Numbered from the stretch's first letter, positions 25,977-34,495 are shown. The stretch: DNA of 64,000 nucleotides from an uncultured Sphingomonadales bacterium (GCA_903832325.1 CAILBC010000021.1:38739-102738), one strand, 5' to 3'. Program-made: numbers and translations. Notes: generated by a model from the letters alone, not told the origin.

Positions 25977-27251
25977 TCACGCCATGGCGGTTGCCGTGCC
26001 GTTCTGTCGTGCAGTGTTGCGCGCCAGCACCCGCGGCGCGGTTTCGCGCAAGGCGCAACCGATGACCCCAGCCAGGATGCACAGCACCAGCATCAACCAC
26101 ATCACCGCGTCGCGGCCATAATGATCCGACAGACCGCCCGCCAGCGACGGACTGAGCACGCCGCCGATCACTTCGCCAATGCCCATGACCACCCCGGTGA
26201 GCGATGCAGTCAGCCGCGGATCGACCGATTCGGACGGGATTGTCGCCATGAACAGCGGGAACACCCCGTTCAGCCCCCAGCCGACGAAAAAGATCGCCGC
26301 CAGCAGCCAGACATTGCCTGACAGATAAAGCGCGCCCAGCGGCAGGATCGCGCCAAGGAACGAAAACCCGATGATCGCCGGCCGCCGCCCGATCCGGTCC
26401 GACAGCGCGGTCACCGCAAAGCTGCCGATGCCTGCCGAAATGCCCAGCGTTGCCATCAGCCACTTGGTGGCATCGGCCGAAACATGCTGCGTTGCCGTGA
26501 GGTACAACGGCATGAACGCCCAGCAGCACACCAGATAGGACACCAGCAGGATCGAAATCAGCGCGCAGATCTGCACATTGCGATCGGCAAAAGCCCCGGC
26601 CAGCGAGGTGCGCGGCGCGGCGTCGTGATGAAACCCGTCTTTGGCCGGTTCTTTCAGGAAAAACCACAGGATCAGCGCGCTGAGCAGGCCGGGCGCCGCC
26701 GCGATGAAAAACGCGTGGCGCCAGCCGAACGCGATGGCCACCGGCACCAGCACCAGCGGCGCAACCGACGATCCCAGCACGTTCGATCCCAGATTTTGCG
26801 CCACGCCCATGGCCAGGCCGCGTTCCTGTTCGGGCACTTGCGCGGCGATCAGCGAATGGCTGACCGGCATCACCCCGCCTTCGGCCGCGCCCATCAGGAT
26901 GCGCGCGCCCAGCAGCATGATGAACGATTGCGCCAGGCCCGACACCACCGAACATACGCAGAAGGCCAGCGTGGCAATGATGATGATAGGCTTGCGCGAA
27001 CCCAGCCAGTCGGAAAACCGGCCCACGGTAAAGCCGGCAATGGCCCAGGTGAGCGACAGACCCGAAGACAGCATGCCGACTTGCGTGTCGCTCAGCCCCA
27101 GATCGGGGCGGACATAGGGCATCAGAAAATTGAGGGCGTTGCGGTCGAAAAACAGGATGCCGAAATTCAGGCTGAGCAAAAGCACCAGCGCAATCCGGTA
27201 TCCGCCCGACCTGACGGTCGCTTCCATCCCTTTCATCCCCCCAGACGCCAT
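25977..27251 (-). CDS. MFS transporter, anion:cation symporter-like
   Basis: A 424-residue inner-membrane transporter with 12 predicted helices. TM1 has NFGILFFDRNALNFLMPYV and the loop after TM2 GRFSDWLGSRKP, the pattern of the ACS/phthalate permease and glucarate transporter group, which move organic anions. It is a second permease in the catabolic locus, distinct from the AAHS one. Three in-frame ATGs (27251, 27236, 27227) could start it; I keep the longest. A perfect operator dyad lies 14 bases upstream. Confidence 0.9.
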   Translation of the reverse strand: MASGGMKGMEATVRSGGYRIALVLLLSLNFGILFFDRNALNFLMPYVRPDLGLSDTQVGMLSSGLSLTWAIAGFTVGRFSDWLGSRKPIIIIATLAFCVCSVVSGLAQSFIMLLGARILMGAAEGGVMPVSHSLIAAQVPEQERGLAMGVAQNLGSNVLGSSVAPLVLVPVAIAFGWRHAFFIAAAPGLLSALILWFFLKEPAKDGFHHDAAPRTSLAGAFADRNVQICALISILLVSYLVCCWAFMPLYLTATQHVSADATKWLMATLGISAGIGSFAVTALSDRIGRRPAIIGFSFLGAILPLGALYLSGNVWLLAAIFFVGWGLNGVFPLFMATIPSESVDPRLTASLTGVVMGIGEVIGGVLSPSLAGGLSDHYGRDAVMWLMLVLCILAGVIGCALRETAPRVLARNTARQNGTATAMA

Positions 27252-27264
27252 GCGTTTTTATATT

Positions 27265-27281
27265 TGTATGCGAAACATACA
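27265..27281. promoter_or_regulatory. Operator upstream of the MFS gene (site 2)
   Basis: TGTATGCGAAACATACA is a perfect inverted repeat (TGTATG / CATACA, 5-base spacer) directly upstream of the MFS start. It aligns base for base with the site at 27968. Such TGTAT-N-ATACA dyads are typical of GntR/FadR-type repressors. No such regulator is encoded in this window. Confidence 0.7.
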
Positions 27282-27341
27282 GATTTTGCGCCGCGATGCA
27301 AGCCCTCTTGCCCTTTTGGTCAGGCTTTGGGCGATCAGCCG

Positions 27342-27899
27342 TCAGGCAAAGGGCCGGACCGGATCTGTGCCATCCCAATCGAGCGAGGCGCGCCAGAACC
27401 GGGTGAAAGTTTCATCCATGCCAGGCGTCACCGGAATCAGTTCGACCATGCCCGGATCGTTGCGCCCGTTATCCAGATAGGCGACCGCGCCGCCAGTGGG
27501 CACCGCCGCGCGAAACGCCACCGTGTGGCCGCGTGCTTCATAGGCGGCGATTTCGGCATCGACATCGGCGCAGGCCACCCCGACATGATGAAAGCCATAG
27601 CCGCGTTTGTCGATAATTTCGCGATAGACCGAAGGGTTGCCATCGAGCGGCTGGATCAGTTCGATCTGCATGTGCCCGGCAAAACCCATCGCGATCGCCA
27701 CATCGGCGGTGGACGGCGCGCCACGATAGGTCTGCCCTTCGCCCAGAAAATGGTCGAGCAGAAACCACGGCCCGGCGCCGGTTTCCTCGATCCACCACCG
27801 AATGCTGGCCTGGATATCTTCAACCACATAGGCCATCTGCATGATCTGGCCCATTTTCTGGCCAAAGCCGAGCGTCGTGCCATCGCTGTTTGCGGTCAT
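27342..27899 (-). CDS. VOC (glyoxalase/bleomycin-resistance/extradiol) family protein
   Basis: A 185-residue protein with two beta-alpha-beta-beta-beta units. The first begins MQMAYVVEDIQASIRWWIEE and the second GYGFHHVGVACADVDAEIAAYE, with the metal-binding HH and a late Glu in PGMVELIPV. VOC enzymes include extradiol dioxygenases, lyases and isomerases; this one resembles the lactoylglutathione lyase-like group. It is divergent from the Tm-1-like operon across a shared operator. A catalytic step on a pathway intermediate is inferred, not shown. Confidence 0.85.
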   Translation of the reverse strand: MTANSDGTTLGFGQKMGQIMQMAYVVEDIQASIRWWIEETGAGPWFLLDHFLGEGQTYRGAPSTADVAIAMGFAGHMQIELIQPLDGNPSVYREIIDKRGYGFHHVGVACADVDAEIAAYEARGHTVAFRAAVPTGGAVAYLDNGRNDPGMVELIPVTPGMDETFTRFWRASLDWDGTDPVRPFA

Positions 27900-27967
27900 C
27901 GGGCCTCTCTCCTGGCGCAGGTTGCGGCTGACAATTTCGCTTGCGCTCGTTGGCGATGGTCTGCATT

Positions 27968-27986
27968 TTGTATGCAACAAATACAA
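27968..27986. promoter_or_regulatory. Operator between the VOC and Tm-1-like genes (site 3)
   Basis: TTGTATGCAACAAATACAA is an inverted repeat (TTGTAT / ATACAA, 7-base spacer) placed 37 bases before the Tm-1-like start and 68 bases before the VOC start on the other strand. It could control both directions. It is the clearest copy of the motif shared with sites 1, 2 and 4. Confidence 0.7.
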
Positions 27987-28023
27987 TACCCGATTTACGG
28001 GACCATTTTTGCGGAGAGCGGCC

Positions 28024-29238
28024 ATGAGCGAAAAACCCGGCGTGCTGCTGGTGATCACCCAGGACACCAAAGAGGAAGAGGCGCGTTTCGTGCGCCAGAC
28101 GCTCGAATCGGCAGGTGTCGATGTGGTGCATCTTGATCCCAGCGTGCGCCGCACGGTGGGCGGCGCGGAAATTTCCCCCGAACAGGTCGCCGCTGCCGCC
28201 GGGCACACCATCGAAAGCGTGCGTGCGCTGGGCCACGAAGGCAAATGCCAGGCGGTGATGATCGAAGGGTCGATCAAGGCCGCGCATGCGTGGAACGCGG
28301 CACATCCGATTTCCGGCATTCTTGCGGTTGGCGGGTCGATGGGGTCTGCGCTGGCTGGCGCGCTGATGCAATCGATGCCCTATGGCATGCCCAAACTGAT
28401 CGTTTCGACAATGGCATCGGGCTTCACCGCGCCCTACATGGGGGTGAAAGATATCGCGATGCTCAACGCGGTGACCGACATCGCCGGGATCAATTCGATC
28501 AGCCGCGATGTGTTCCGCAATGGCGCGCTTGCGGTGGCGGGCATGGCCAAAGGCTATGACCCGAAGCGCGGGGCAGACAAGCCGCTGGTGCTGATGACCA
28601 CGCTGGGCACCACCGAAAAGGGCACGCGCCGCATCCGCGAAGCGCTGGAAGCCGATGGCGCCGAAGTCATGGTGTTCCATTCCTCGGGCGCGGGCGGGCC
28701 GACGCTGGACAGCATCGCCGCCGACCGCGACGTGGCGCTGGTGCTCGATCTGTCGGTGACCGAAATCATCGACCATCTGAACGGCGGGCTGGCCGATTCG
28801 GGGCCGAATCGCGGCAAGGCCGGCATGGCGCGCGGCGTTCCGACGATATGGGCGCCGGGCAATGCCGATTTCATCATCGCCGGGCCGATCGATGCTGCCC
28901 GCGCGCAGTTCCCCGACACCCGCTATCACGAACACAATCCGCAACTGACCGCGGTGCGCACCCGCCTGCCCGAACTGGAGGCGCTGGCCGATCACCTGGC
29001 CGCGATCATCGGCGAGGCCAAGGGCCCGGTGCGCGTGTTCACCCCGCTGCACGGGTTTTCCAACCACGACAGCCCCGATGGCCATATCCAGGATATCACG
29101 CTGCCCGGCCCCTTTGCCGAAAAGCTGAAGGCGGTGATGCCTGCGCACGTACCGGTGACCGCGATCGACGCGCATTTCAATGACGAGGCGTTTTCCAATG
29201 CGATCATCGCCGCAGCCCGCGAGATGATGGCGAAATGA
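28024..29238 (+). CDS. Tm-1-like ATP-binding domain protein (UPF0261)
   Basis: A 404-residue protein of the UPF0261/Tm-1-like family, named after the tomato antiviral protein Tm-1, whose N-terminal domain binds ATP. It contains GILAVGGSMGSALAGALMQ, STMASGFTAPYMGVKDIAML and, in the second half, LVLMTTLGTTEKGTRRIREAL and FHSSGAGGPTLDSI. Activity of bacterial members is unproven. It heads a tightly coupled operon with a biotin-dependent carboxylase and a HAD phosphatase, which raises the possibility that it phosphorylates the carboxylase substrate. That is inference. Confidence 0.88.
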   Translation: MSEKPGVLLVITQDTKEEEARFVRQTLESAGVDVVHLDPSVRRTVGGAEISPEQVAAAAGHTIESVRALGHEGKCQAVMIEGSIKAAHAWNAAHPISGILAVGGSMGSALAGALMQSMPYGMPKLIVSTMASGFTAPYMGVKDIAMLNAVTDIAGINSISRDVFRNGALAVAGMAKGYDPKRGADKPLVLMTTLGTTEKGTRRIREALEADGAEVMVFHSSGAGGPTLDSIAADRDVALVLDLSVTEIIDHLNGGLADSGPNRGKAGMARGVPTIWAPGNADFIIAGPIDAARAQFPDTRYHEHNPQLTAVRTRLPELEALADHLAAIIGEAKGPVRVFTPLHGFSNHDSPDGHIQDITLPGPFAEKLKAVMPAHVPVTAIDAHFNDEAFSNAIIAAAREMMAK

Positions 29239-29723
29239 GTAAGACCGATCTGCCGCTGACCCCCGAAGATGTCGCGGAAATCGCCGCGATTCTGGATGGC
29301 ACCGCCTATGACCGGATCGACGTGACCACCGCGCGGTTCCGCCTGCGCGTGGCGCGCGATGGCCAGGGTTTTACCCAGGACTGGAGCTTTGACGAGGCCG
29401 CAGCGCCCGGCGCGGCCATGGCCGCAGCGCCCGCTGTTGCGCCAGCGATCCAGGCCGATATCGGCCCCTGCGTGCGGGCGCCGCTGCCCGGCACGTTCTA
29501 TCGCGCCCCGGCGCCCGGCGCGCCGCCGTTTGTCGAAGTGGGCGCGGTGGTTACCCCCGATACCGTGGTGGGCATCATCGAAACGATGAAGCTGATGAAC
29601 CCGGTCCATGCCGGGATCGATGGCGTGATTTCGGCCATTCTGGTCGACAACGCGACAATGATTGCCAAAGGCGCGGCGCTGATGCTGCTGGACGGGGCGC
29701 TGCCGGACGGGCCCGCGCTGTGA
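29235..29723 (+). CDS. Biotin carboxyl carrier protein subunit
   Basis: A 162-residue BCCP. The biotinylation motif ETMKLMNPV places the biotinyl lysine at Lys119, in a C-terminal lipoyl-like domain. An Ala/Pro-rich hinge covers residues 55-75. It carries carboxybiotin between the next two gene products. ATGA overlap with the Tm-1-like gene and GTGA overlap with the carboxylase gene show translational coupling. This is a second, pathway-specific BCCP rather than the housekeeping AccB, judged by its neighbours. Confidence 0.93.
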   Translation: MSKTDLPLTPEDVAEIAAILDGTAYDRIDVTTARFRLRVARDGQGFTQDWSFDEAAAPGAAMAAAPAVAPAIQADIGPCVRAPLPGTFYRAPAPGAPPFVEVGAVVTPDTVVGIIETMKLMNPVHAGIDGVISAILVDNATMIAKGAALMLLDGALPDGPAL

Positions 29724-31054
29724 TCCGCCGCCTGTTTGTGGCCAACCGCGGCGAGATCGCGCTGCGCGTGATCCGCACCGCACGCGCGATGGGCATGACC
29801 ACCATTCTGGGCGTGTCCGAGGCCGATCGGCACAGCCTGCCCGCGCGCAGTGCCGATGACGTGGTGGTGATCGGCCCGGCGCCTTCGGCACAATCCTATC
29901 TGAACATTCCCGCCGTGGTCGCGGCTGCACAATCGGCGCGCGCCGATGCGATCCACCCCGGCTATGGCTTTCTGTCGGAAAACGCAGCGTTTGCCCGCGC
30001 CGTGGCCGAAGTCGGGATGATTTTCGTCGGCCCCGAGCTGTCCAGCCTGACCGCCATGGGCGACAAGCTGATGGCGCGGCGCGTGGGGATCGAGGCCGGC
30101 CTGCCGGTCGTGCCCGGGGGTGAAGCCGCGGACAAGGCGGCCGCGCGCGCCCAGGCCGAACGCACCGGCTATCCGCTGCTGCTGAAGGCCGTATCGGGCG
30201 GCGGCGGGCGCGGCATGAAACGGGTCGATGCACCCGACCAGCTTGAGGCGCAGATCGACATGGCGATGGCCGAGGCGCAGGCCGCGTTTGGCGATCCGCG
30301 CGTCTATGTCGAACGCTTCATCGCGCGCGGCCGCCATGTCGAAGTGCAAGTGCTGGGCGATGGCCACGACGCGATCCACCTGGGCACGCGCGACTGTTCG
30401 ATCCAGCGCCGGTTCCAGAAACTGGTCGAAGAAGCGCCCGCGCCCAACATGCCCGATGACAAACGCGCCGCGATCGAGGCGGCGGCGGTCAATCTGGCGC
30501 GGCATCTGGGCTATCGCGGTGCGGGAACGGTCGAATTCCTGGTCGATGCCGAAACGTTCGATTTCTATTTTCTGGAAATGAACGCGCGCATCCAGGTCGA
30601 ACATCCCGTGACCGAGGCAGTGACCGGGATCGACCTTGTCGAACAGCAATTGCTGATTGCCGGCGGCGGGCGCATGGCGCTGCGCCAGGGCGATGTCGCA
30701 GTGCAAGGCCACGCGATCGAAGTGCGCATCAATGCCGAAGACTGGCGCGCCGATTTCCGCCCTTCGCCCGGCCGCGTAGCGCGCGCGGTCTGGCCCGCCG
30801 GGCCCGGCATCCGCATCGATACGCATATCGCCAGCGGCGGCGAAGTGCCGCCGTATTACGATTCGCTGCTGGGCAAGCTGATCGTTTCGGCGCCGACCCG
30901 CGCCGAGGCGGTGGCGCTGCTGGCGGCGGCGCTGAACCGGCTGACCATCGAAGGGGTGGACACCACGCGCGATCTGCACCGCACGATTGCCGCCGATGCG
31001 CGGTTTGTCGCCGGCGGTGTCGATACCCGTTTCTTCGAAGGGCTTGCCGCATGA
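29720..31054 (+). CDS. Biotin carboxylase subunit
   Basis: A 444-residue ATP-grasp biotin carboxylase. It shows FVANRGEIALRVIRTAR at the N-terminus, HPGYGFLSENAAFA, the glycine-rich ATP loop SGGGGRGMK, and the active-site run FLEMNARIQVEHPVTE. It makes carboxybiotin on the BCCP from ATP and bicarbonate. The start is GTG overlapping the BCCP stop (GTGA). With the next gene it forms a three-subunit carboxylase. Confidence 0.94.
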   Translation: MIRRLFVANRGEIALRVIRTARAMGMTTILGVSEADRHSLPARSADDVVVIGPAPSAQSYLNIPAVVAAAQSARADAIHPGYGFLSENAAFARAVAEVGMIFVGPELSSLTAMGDKLMARRVGIEAGLPVVPGGEAADKAAARAQAERTGYPLLLKAVSGGGGRGMKRVDAPDQLEAQIDMAMAEAQAAFGDPRVYVERFIARGRHVEVQVLGDGHDAIHLGTRDCSIQRRFQKLVEEAPAPNMPDDKRAAIEAAAVNLARHLGYRGAGTVEFLVDAETFDFYFLEMNARIQVEHPVTEAVTGIDLVEQQLLIAGGGRMALRQGDVAVQGHAIEVRINAEDWRADFRPSPGRVARAVWPAGPGIRIDTHIASGGEVPPYYDSLLGKLIVSAPTRAEAVALLAAALNRLTIEGVDTTRDLHRTIAADARFVAGGVDTRFFEGLAA

Positions 31055-32520
31055 CGCTCCGTCTTGTCGATGTGACCATGCGCGATGGCAACCAGTCACT
31101 GTGGGGCGCCACCGGGCTGAATACCGCACACATGCTGCAAGCCGCCGCGCTGACCGAGCGCGCCGGCTTTCGCGCGGTCGATTTCACATCGTCCAGCCAC
31201 ATGGCGGTCGCGGTGCGCTATTTCCGCAACAACCCGTGGGAACGCATCCGCCGCATGCGCGCGGCGATGCCGAACACGCCGTTGCAGCTGATCACCACCG
31301 GCCTGCGTTTCATCGCCTGGCAACAGGCCGATCCGGAATTCATGCGGCTGGTCTATCGCTGTTTGCAGGATTGCGGCATCCGCCGGTTTGTCGTGCTCGA
31401 TCCGATGCACGAAGTGCCCGCGGTGATCGAGGCGGCGCGGATCATCAAGCAGGAGGGCGGGGCCGAAGTGATGGCCGCGCTGACTTTCACGCTGTCCGAC
31501 GTGCACGACGATGCATTCTATGCCGGGTTTGCCAAGGCACTGATGGCCAGCCCCGATATCGACTTGTTCTATCTCAAGGACCCGAGCGGGCTGATGTCGG
31601 TCGACCGGGTGCGCACGCTCGCCCCGGCGGTAAAGGCGGTGATCGGCAACCGTCCGCTGGAAATCCACGCACACAACACGCTGGGGCTGGGCGAATTGTC
31701 GTCGCTTGAGGCGGCAAAGCTGGGCATTTCGGCAATCCACGTCGCAATCGGGCCGGCCGGCGACGGATCGTCGCTGCCCGAGGCGGAGCGCATGGTCGCC
31801 AACCTGATCGAGGCGGGGCACGATGTCGGCATCGACCGCGCCACGCTGCGTCAGCTGTCGGATTACTGGACCCGGCTGGCCCGGGCCGAGGGCCTGCCGC
31901 CCGGCACCCCGCAAGCGTTCGACGCCAGTTTTTTGCGGCATCAGATCGCCGGCGGCGTGATGACCACGACCAGGCGCCAGCTGGAAGAGCTGGGCATGGG
32001 GGACCGGCTGGGCGCGGTGATTGCCGAAACCGAACACGTGCGCGCAGAGCTTGGCTATCCGATCATGGTCACGCCGTTTCCGCAGATGGTCATGAGCCAG
32101 GCGCTGTTCAACGTGATCGGCGACCGCCGCTATGCCCAGGTCAGCGACCAGGTGATCCGCTATGTCATGGGCAAATTCGGCAAGCCGACGCGGCCGGTTG
32201 ATGCCGCGGTGGAGGCCGCGATCCTCAGCCGCCCGCGCGCGGCCGAGCTGGCCGCCGAGGGCGATTTTCCCCCGCTGGGCGATTTGCGCCGCACATTCGG
32301 CGCGCAGATGCCTGATGAGGAATTCCTGCTGCGCGCGGTCATGCCCGGCGATCAGGTCGATGCCATGCTGTCGGCCGGCCGGTCGCGCGCGACGTATACC
32401 CCAGAGGCGGCGCCGCTGCTGCGCCTGCTGCGCGAACTGGCGGCGCGGCCGCATGCGCGCGACATCGTGATCGAACGCCCGGGCCTGCGCCTGGCGCTGC
32501 ATGCCGGAGCTTCGCTGTGA
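31051..32520 (+). CDS. Biotin-dependent carboxyltransferase subunit (pyruvate carboxylase B-like)
   Basis: A 489-residue HMGL-like TIM-barrel carboxyltransferase with a following PYC/OADA-type domain. Motifs include LVDVTMRDGNQSLWG near residue 5, FYLKDPSG (Lys176, the carboxylated lysine position) and the metal site EIHAHNTLG (His206, His208). Close relatives act on pyruvate or oxaloacetate, but the paired phosphatase and ATP-binding gene argue for a specialised ketone-type acceptor such as a phosphorylated hydroxyacetophenone. ATGA overlap with the carboxylase gene. Confidence 0.9.
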   Translation: MTLRLVDVTMRDGNQSLWGATGLNTAHMLQAAALTERAGFRAVDFTSSSHMAVAVRYFRNNPWERIRRMRAAMPNTPLQLITTGLRFIAWQQADPEFMRLVYRCLQDCGIRRFVVLDPMHEVPAVIEAARIIKQEGGAEVMAALTFTLSDVHDDAFYAGFAKALMASPDIDLFYLKDPSGLMSVDRVRTLAPAVKAVIGNRPLEIHAHNTLGLGELSSLEAAKLGISAIHVAIGPAGDGSSLPEAERMVANLIEAGHDVGIDRATLRQLSDYWTRLARAEGLPPGTPQAFDASFLRHQIAGGVMTTTRRQLEELGMGDRLGAVIAETEHVRAELGYPIMVTPFPQMVMSQALFNVIGDRRYAQVSDQVIRYVMGKFGKPTRPVDAAVEAAILSRPRAAELAAEGDFPPLGDLRRTFGAQMPDEEFLLRAVMPGDQVDAMLSAGRSRATYTPEAAPLLRLLRELAARPHARDIVIERPGLRLALHAGASL

Positions 32521-33365
32521 CGCCTGAAATGATCGAAACCGTGCGCTCCGCCAGCGGCTTTATTTTCGACATGGATGGCACGATTGCGCTGGGCGATGCG
32601 GCCAGCGGCGGCCATCAGGCGCTGCCCGGCGCGGTCGACCTGCTGGCGCTGATCAAGCGCCGGGGCGTTCCGCTGCGCGTGTTCACCAATGGCACGGCCA
32701 AGCCGCCCGCAACGTATGCCGCATCGCTGCGCAAGGCCGGGTTTGATCTGGACGATGCCGAAATGATGACACCGTCGACGTCTGCGGCGGCGTGGTTTGT
32801 CAAACAGGGCATCGGCCGCGTGCGCGTACTGGGCAATGCCGGCGTTGCCGCGCCGCTGATCGACGCCGGGATCAGCTGCATCGGATCAGCCGAACCGGCG
32901 CAAGCGGTGGAAGCGGTCTATACCGGCTGGTTCCGCGAATTCACCTTTCCCGATCTCGAGGCTGCCTGCCAGTCGGTGTGGGACGGCGCGCTGCTGACCA
33001 CGGCCAGCCACGTGCCATTCTTTGCCACCGCCACCGGGCGCGGCATTGGCGCCAGCTTTGCGATCAATGCGATGATCACCGCGATGACCGGCAAACGCGC
33101 CAAAGTGCTGGGCAAACCGTCGCGCATTGCGTTCGATGCCGCGGCCGATGCCATGGGCATAAACGGCGCCGACCGCCGTCGCATCGTCATCGTGGGCGAT
33201 GATCCCGCGCTGGAAATGCGCATGGCGCACAATGCGCGCACCACCGGCATCGGCATGACCACGGGGATCATGAAACCCGATGCCGTGGCCGCGCTGAAGC
33301 CCGCCGAACGGCCGCACGCGATCATCGCATCGCTGCGGCCGCTCTACGAAGCGATCAAAGCGTAA
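32517..33365 (+). CDS. HAD-superfamily phosphatase, NagD/AraL type (class IIA)
   Basis: A 282-residue HAD phosphatase. Motif I is FIFDMDGTIALGD (nucleophile Asp18, acid/base Asp20), motif II VFTNGT, motif III the Lys in GKPSRIAFDAA, motif IV VGDDPALEMRMA. The class IIA cap lies between motifs II and III. Relatives dephosphorylate aryl and sugar phosphates (4-nitrophenylphosphatase group). It is last in the Tm-1-like/carboxylase operon, with a GTG start overlapping the previous stop, and would suit removal of an aryl phosphate after carboxylation. Confidence 0.9.
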   Translation: MTPEMIETVRSASGFIFDMDGTIALGDAASGGHQALPGAVDLLALIKRRGVPLRVFTNGTAKPPATYAASLRKAGFDLDDAEMMTPSTSAAAWFVKQGIGRVRVLGNAGVAAPLIDAGISCIGSAEPAQAVEAVYTGWFREFTFPDLEAACQSVWDGALLTTASHVPFFATATGRGIGASFAINAMITAMTGKRAKVLGKPSRIAFDAAADAMGINGADRRRIVIVGDDPALEMRMAHNARTTGIGMTTGIMKPDAVAALKPAERPHAIIASLRPLYEAIKA

Positions 33366-34365
33366 TCACGACTTTGCCGAACAGATCGGGCGACGCCTGA
33401 TAGGCCCAGGCGTCCTTTGCGTCGGCAATGGCAAAGCGGCGGTCGATCACCGGCTTGATACCGTGGGCATCGATCAGCGCGTTAAGCCCGCCGGCCATCG
33501 CGCATGAGCCCACGAAAATGCCGCGAATCGCCGCGCCCTTGAACATCAGCCCGTGCGGATTGGTGTTGCCTTCGCGGGTCAGCACGCCGATCAGCGCGAT
33601 TTCGCCAGCAAAGCCCACCGCCGCGATCGATTGGGCCAATGTGCCCGCGCCGCCCACTTCCACCACGTGATCGATCCCGCCGGTCAGGCCCGCGGCCGCG
33701 GCGCCCCATTCGGGCGTGGTGCGATAGTTGATCAGGTGATCGGCACCCAGCGCACGGGCGCGATCGAGCTTGGCATCGCTCGACGATGTGGCGACCACGA
33801 TGGCGCCCGCCGCCTTGGCAATCTGCAGCGCAAGCAGTGAAACCCCGCCGGTGCCAAGCACCAGCACGCTTTCACCGGCCTTGACCGGGCGCGGCCCGGC
33901 CATCAGCGCATTCCACGCGGTAACCCCGGCGCAGGGCAGGCACGCCGCCTCTGCAAAGCTCAGGCTGTCGGCAATGCGCACCACGCCCGTGGCCGGCAGC
34001 ACGACCAGATCCTGCAACATGCCCGGCGCGCCCGCCGCGCCCAACGCCGGACCGACGCCGGGATTGGGCGGGCCATCGGCCCAGTTCTGGAAAAACAGGC
34101 CGGCAACGCGATCGCCCACCGCCCAGCCGGTCACGCCTTCTCCCAGCGCCACGATTTCGCCCGCGCCGTCGGACAGCGGCACAGTGTCTTCAGCCACCGG
34201 GCCGCCCATATAGAGCCCCAGCGGGATGATCTGATCGCGATAATTGAGCGAACAGGCGCGCACCCGCACCAGCACTTCGCCCGCGCCGGGCACCGGTTCG
34301 GGCGCATTGCGCAGCACCAGGCCATCAAGCGAGGTGGAACCCCGGGTTACAATCCATTGGCGCAT
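33355..34365 (-). CDS. Quinone-oxidoreductase-type NAD(P)-dependent dehydrogenase (MDR, zinc-free)
   Basis: A 336-residue MDR protein. It has the SLNYRDQIIPLG substrate region and the cofactor loop VLGTGGVSLLALQIAKAAGA, but no catalytic-zinc GHE motif, so it resembles quinone/enone reductases. It may reduce an unsaturated intermediate or a quinone. It converges with the HAD gene (11-base overlap). ATG 34365 is favoured because the longer frame has no ribosome site. Site 4 of the shared operator lies 63 bases upstream, tying it to the locus. Confidence 0.88.
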   Translation of the reverse strand: MRQWIVTRGSTSLDGLVLRNAPEPVPGAGEVLVRVRACSLNYRDQIIPLGLYMGGPVAEDTVPLSDGAGEIVALGEGVTGWAVGDRVAGLFFQNWADGPPNPGVGPALGAAGAPGMLQDLVVLPATGVVRIADSLSFAEAACLPCAGVTAWNALMAGPRPVKAGESVLVLGTGGVSLLALQIAKAAGAIVVATSSSDAKLDRARALGADHLINYRTTPEWGAAAAGLTGGIDHVVEVGGAGTLAQSIAAVGFAGEIALIGVLTREGNTNPHGLMFKGAAIRGIFVGSCAMAGGLNALIDAHGIKPVIDRRFAIADAKDAWAYQASPDLFGKVVITL

Positions 34366-34375
34366 CGTGACATCT

Positions 34376-34399
34376 CCTCTCACTGGTCCTCTCACTGGC
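34376..34399. repeat. 12-bp tandem repeat, 2 copies
   Basis: CCTCTCACTGGT and CCTCTCACTGGC lie back to back just upstream of the MDR start codon on the reverse strand, between the start and operator site 4. On the coding strand this is AGTGAGAGG twice, each containing a GAGAGG that could serve as a ribosome site; the proximal copy lies near ATG 34365. Confidence 0.7.
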
Positions 34400-34427
34400 C
34401 GTGGCGCGCGACAGGGCCCGGCCAGTT

Positions 34428-34446
34428 TTGTAAGCAACGCCTACAA
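34428..34446. promoter_or_regulatory. Operator upstream of the MDR gene (site 4)
   Basis: TTGTAAGCAACGCCTACAA is an inverted repeat (TTGTA / TACAA) with the same 19-base length and the same GCAAC centre as site 3. It lies 63 bases before the MDR start, placing this gene in the same regulon. Confidence 0.6.
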
Positions 34447-34495
34447 TACGCGCCGGGCCAGTGCGAGCGATTCTGTCGCGCCGAGCCCGTGCCCG

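Noticed and set aside
23182..27378. A 1398-codon open frame that fuses the TonB receptor to a long N-terminal part
   Set aside because: The added part is the reverse-strand shadow of the MFS gene (25977-27251) in another frame; the receptor has its own signal peptide and start at 25857.
28024..33365. Reading the carboxylase operon as acetyl-CoA carboxylase or housekeeping pyruvate carboxylase
   Set aside because: The carboxyltransferase is HMGL-like, not AccA/AccD-like, and the neighbours are a Tm-1-like protein and a phosphatase, so a specialised acceptor is more likely. Pyruvate cannot be excluded without a search.
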